From: an uncultured Bacteroidales bacterium | Lineage (GTDB): Bacteria > Bacteroidota > Bacteroidia > Bacteroidales > WCHB1-69 | DNA: 15,508 bases | Assembly (NCBI GenBank): GCA_937901455.1 | Contig: CALDIA010000004.1 | Span: 1-15,508 of the forward strand | Direction of reading: 5' to 3' | In this document: piece after piece, positions 13,992 to 15,508 of the stretch | Layout: every line of letters begins with the position of its first letter | Position numbering within the stretch: position 1 is the first letter of the stretch | Position numbers and translations under genes: made by a program | The notes under the pieces: generated by a model | The model's input: only the letters and a program-made list of their open reading frames with translations | Databases searched by the model: none | Told to the model about the DNA's origin: nothing

Positions 13992-15508
13992 ATGAATGTT
14001 TCTTCTATTTTTAGCAGGCCGGTCGTCATACTGCTTTTGCTTATATCGTTTTCATGCTGTGATCATGATAATGTAGTCGCTTATGAGGGAGGCTCTTTGT
14101 CTTCTGATGAGAATATTGAAGATATTGATTTCTCTTCCACCGTCAAAGTGTCTTTTTCCACGGCTGGTGCAGCTACGGTAAGCGGGACGGACGATGATTT
14201 CGATGTTGCCATATCCGGGAACGATGTTACCATTGTCTATAGTGGTTCCGACAATATTCTGTATGAGCTTGACGGCACCACCACAAATGGTTTTTTCAAG
14301 TTGTACAGTGCGCAGTTGAAGGCGGTGTGCCTCAATGGTGTCAGCATCACTAATCCGAATGGCGCGGCACTCAACCTGCAAGGCCCAGCCGTTTCGCCCA
14401 ACTCCGGAAGTGCCACGTATGTGCAGTTGAATGGTACTAACATGTTGGCCGATGGCCCTTCTTACACGAACACTCCTTCCGGGGAGGATGAAAAGGCGGC
14501 TCTTTTTGGTGAGGGCAAGTTGATTTTTTGTGGCAGCGGTTCCCTAACGGTGACTGCCACAGGCAAAGCCGGCATCACCTCTGATAATTACGTGCGTGTT
14601 TGCAGTGGCCCTACACTCGCGGTGACCACTTCTGCCGGGCATGGCATTCGAGGGAAAAACAGCATTATAGTTGAAGGCGGCATTGTTCAGGTGAGTACCT
14701 CTGCCAATATGAAGAAAGGCTTCAGTGCAGATGAATATGTGCATATCTCAGGAGGTGACGTGACCATCAATGTGTCAGGCAATGCGGCTTATGACAATGA
14801 GAATCAGGACTATTCAGGAACTGCCGGCATTAAGTCTGACGGTTATTTCACCGTTGAGGGAGGCAAGGTGACTATTACCAATTCTGGTAAGGGCGGCAAA
14901 GGTATCTCCTGCGACGGTGCCGCTTATTTCAGAGGTGGCACCGTTTCCGTAACTACTACCGGTAGCAACTATTCCGCATCGGGCAATAACAGCGTGTCAT
15001 CCAAGGGTGTCAAATGTGATGGCAATATCGTCATCTCAGGTGGCAACCTTTACGTGTCGGCCAATGCCCATGAAGGTATCGAGTCCAAGGGTGCCATCAC
15101 CATTTCTGTTGCCGATATGACGGTGCCATCAGCAAAGCGTGAACTGATTGCACAGACCGAGCAGGAAGTTGTCAACATTGAGCGGCAGTATAAACGCGGT
15201 TTTATTACCGATGATGAGCGTTACCGTCTTGTCGTTTCCGAATGGGAAAAGACGACCAAGGATGTTACGGATGCTCTGACCAATGTCCTCGATGAGCACA
15301 ACCCGATTTACATGATGGCAAACTCCGGTGCCCGTGGTTCTATGAACCAGATCCGTCAGCTCGCCGGTATGCGAGGCCTGATGGCAAATACGTCCGGTAA
15401 AACGATTGAAATCCCGATTAAATCCAACTTCCGTGAAGGCCTTTCCGTTTTGGAATACTTCATTTCCACCAGAGGTGCCCGAAAGGGCATGGCGGATACC
15501 GCTCTGCG
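13992..15508 (+). CDS. Carbohydrate-binding (Cthe_2159-like) lipoprotein, reading in frame into an RpoC fragment
   Basis: The open frame has 505 codons to the right edge. Residues 1-22 are a lipoprotein signal (hydrophobic VVILLLLISF, then S-C22, C23), so the product should be a lipid-anchored envelope protein. Residues about 45-372 are Ser/Thr/Gly/Asn-rich and repetitive, with turns such as GISCDGAAYFRGGTVSVTT, GIKSDGYFTVEGGKVTIT and GVKCDGNIVISGGNLYVS. This is the right-handed beta-helix pattern of the Cthe_2159/DUF4353 carbohydrate-binding domain family common in gut Bacteroidales. That domain normally continues with further GG turns after GIESKGAITIS (residue 372). Instead, from residue 373 the frame encodes RNA polymerase beta' (see the entry at 15108). 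The join keeps the frame and has no stop, but mixing a surface lipoprotein with RpoC makes no biological sense; I read the lipoprotein as truncated by a chimeric junction. Confidence 0.75.
   Translation, partial: MNVSSIFSRPVVILLLLISFSCCDHDNVVAYEGGSLSSDENIEDIDFSSTVKVSFSTAGAATVSGTDDDFDVAISGNDVTIVYSGSDNILYELDGTTTNGFFKLYSAQLKAVCLNGVSITNPNGAALNLQGPAVSPNSGSATYVQLNGTNMLADGPSYTNTPSGEDEKAALFGEGKLIFCGSGSLTVTATGKAGITSDNYVRVCSGPTLAVTTSAGHGIRGKNSIIVEGGIVQVSTSANMKKGFSADEYVHISGGDVTINVSGNAAYDNENQDYSGTAGIKSDGYFTVEGGKVTITNSGKGGKGISCDGAAYFRGGTVSVTTTGSNYSASGNNSVSSKGVKCDGNIVISGGNLYVSANAHEGIESKGAITISVADMTVPSAKRELIAQTEQEVVNIERQYKRGFITDDERYRLVVSEWEKTTKDVTDALTNVLDEHNPIYMMANSGARGSMNQIRQLAGMRGLMANTSGKTIEIPIKSNFREGLSVLEYFISTRGARKGMADTAL
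15090..15110. other. Probable chimeric junction between lipoprotein gene and rpoC
   Basis: Around codons for Gly-Ala-Ile-Thr-Ile-Ser the frame passes from beta-helix lipoprotein to RpoC. Both families plausibly encode Ile-Thr-Ile-Ser here (ESKGAITISGG in the lipoprotein pattern, AGITIS-ADM in some RpoC), so about 12 bases (15096-15107) may be shared microhomology. No transposon end, inverted repeat or att-like site flanks it. Confidence 0.65.
15108..15508 (+). CDS. rpoC: RNA polymerase beta' subunit fragment (non-Bacteroidota type), partial at both ends
   Basis: About 133 residues match the central part of beta', leading into the bridge helix: VADMTVPSAK, ERQYKRGFITDDERY, NPIYMMANSGARGS, QIRQLAGMRGLMA, IPIKSNFREGLSVLEYFIS, then GARKGMADTAL at the edge. 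The order and spacing match RpoC without gaps. Bacteroidota beta', as I recall it, reads FNSVFMMLDSGARGS and has an extra Gly-rich insert after GMRGLMAKP; both are absent here, and the sequence is closer to Firmicutes (Bacillota) RpoC. It has no start of its own: the frame comes in from the lipoprotein. One unusual residue is Arg in ISTRGARKG, where nearly all RpoC have His. It is most likely foreign DNA joined by assembly or template switching. Family identity is very sure; the donor phylum is less so. Confidence 0.88.

Noticed and set aside
13992..15508. A new natural fusion protein of a carbohydrate-binding lipoprotein and RNA polymerase
   Set aside because: The RpoC part begins mid-protein, is of a different phylum type, and joins at possible microhomology; a chimera explains all of this more simply.
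1..15508. CRISPR array, insertion sequence, prophage or tRNA gene
   Set aside because: I saw no regular repeat-spacer array, transposase, phage gene or tRNA cloverleaf on either strand; the only repeat set is the three-copy 15-base array at 4791-4835.

Overview
The window reads as chromosomal DNA of a Bacteroidota member, probably Bacteroidales and plausibly close to Prevotella. The evidence is Bacteroidota-type promoter boxes (TAnnTTTG, once with a clear upstream TTTG) in front of most transcription units, a Bacteroidota-style SRP RNA, and gene families typical of that group. The assignment to order or genus is inference. The last ~400 bases do not fit this origin.

Layout. (1) 1-5884, minus strand: a tight five-gene run. 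In transcription order it is an HdrB-like CCG-domain protein, an HdrA-like flavoprotein, a GH133-type glycogen debranching enzyme, a GT-B glycosyltransferase, and a GH57 alpha-amylase-type enzyme cut by the left edge. Gaps are 53, 19, 28 and 1 bases, so this looks like one operon joining a redox module to glycogen/alpha-glucan turnover. (2) 5885-6021: a divergent promoter region. (3) 6022-10943, plus strand: a Na/Pi cotransporter with a C-terminal PhoU-like domain, a secreted S41 C-terminal processing protease with its own promoter, and an overlapping O-antigen ligase/polymerase-like membrane protein. (4) 10930-13109, minus strand: a YciO/YrdC-family protein whose 3' end overlaps the O-antigen ligase gene, the SRP RNA gene (ffs) with promoter and U-tract, and a fold-III PLP arginine decarboxylase-type enzyme. 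(5) 13221-13868, minus strand: a small exported leucine-rich-repeat protein. (6) 13992 to the right edge, plus strand: a lipoprotein with a repetitive carbohydrate-binding (Cthe_2159-like) beta-helix domain. It changes at about 15,096-15,108, without breaking frame, into a fragment of RNA polymerase beta' (RpoC) of non-Bacteroidota type.

The biggest anomaly is this lipoprotein-RpoC junction. It sits on a short stretch that both coding sequences could share (Ile-Thr-Ile-Ser), and the RpoC part lacks the insert I remember as characteristic of Bacteroidota beta'. A chimeric contig or chimeric template is the likeliest explanation, not a new fusion protein. The strongest biological leads are the HdrA/HdrB-like pair heading a glycogen operon without an HdrC, the degenerate N-terminal CCG motif in the HdrB-like protein, a Ser in place of the usual His in GH57 motif 1, and the YciO-type protein lacking the KxR/SxN residues of true threonylcarbamoyl-AMP synthases.
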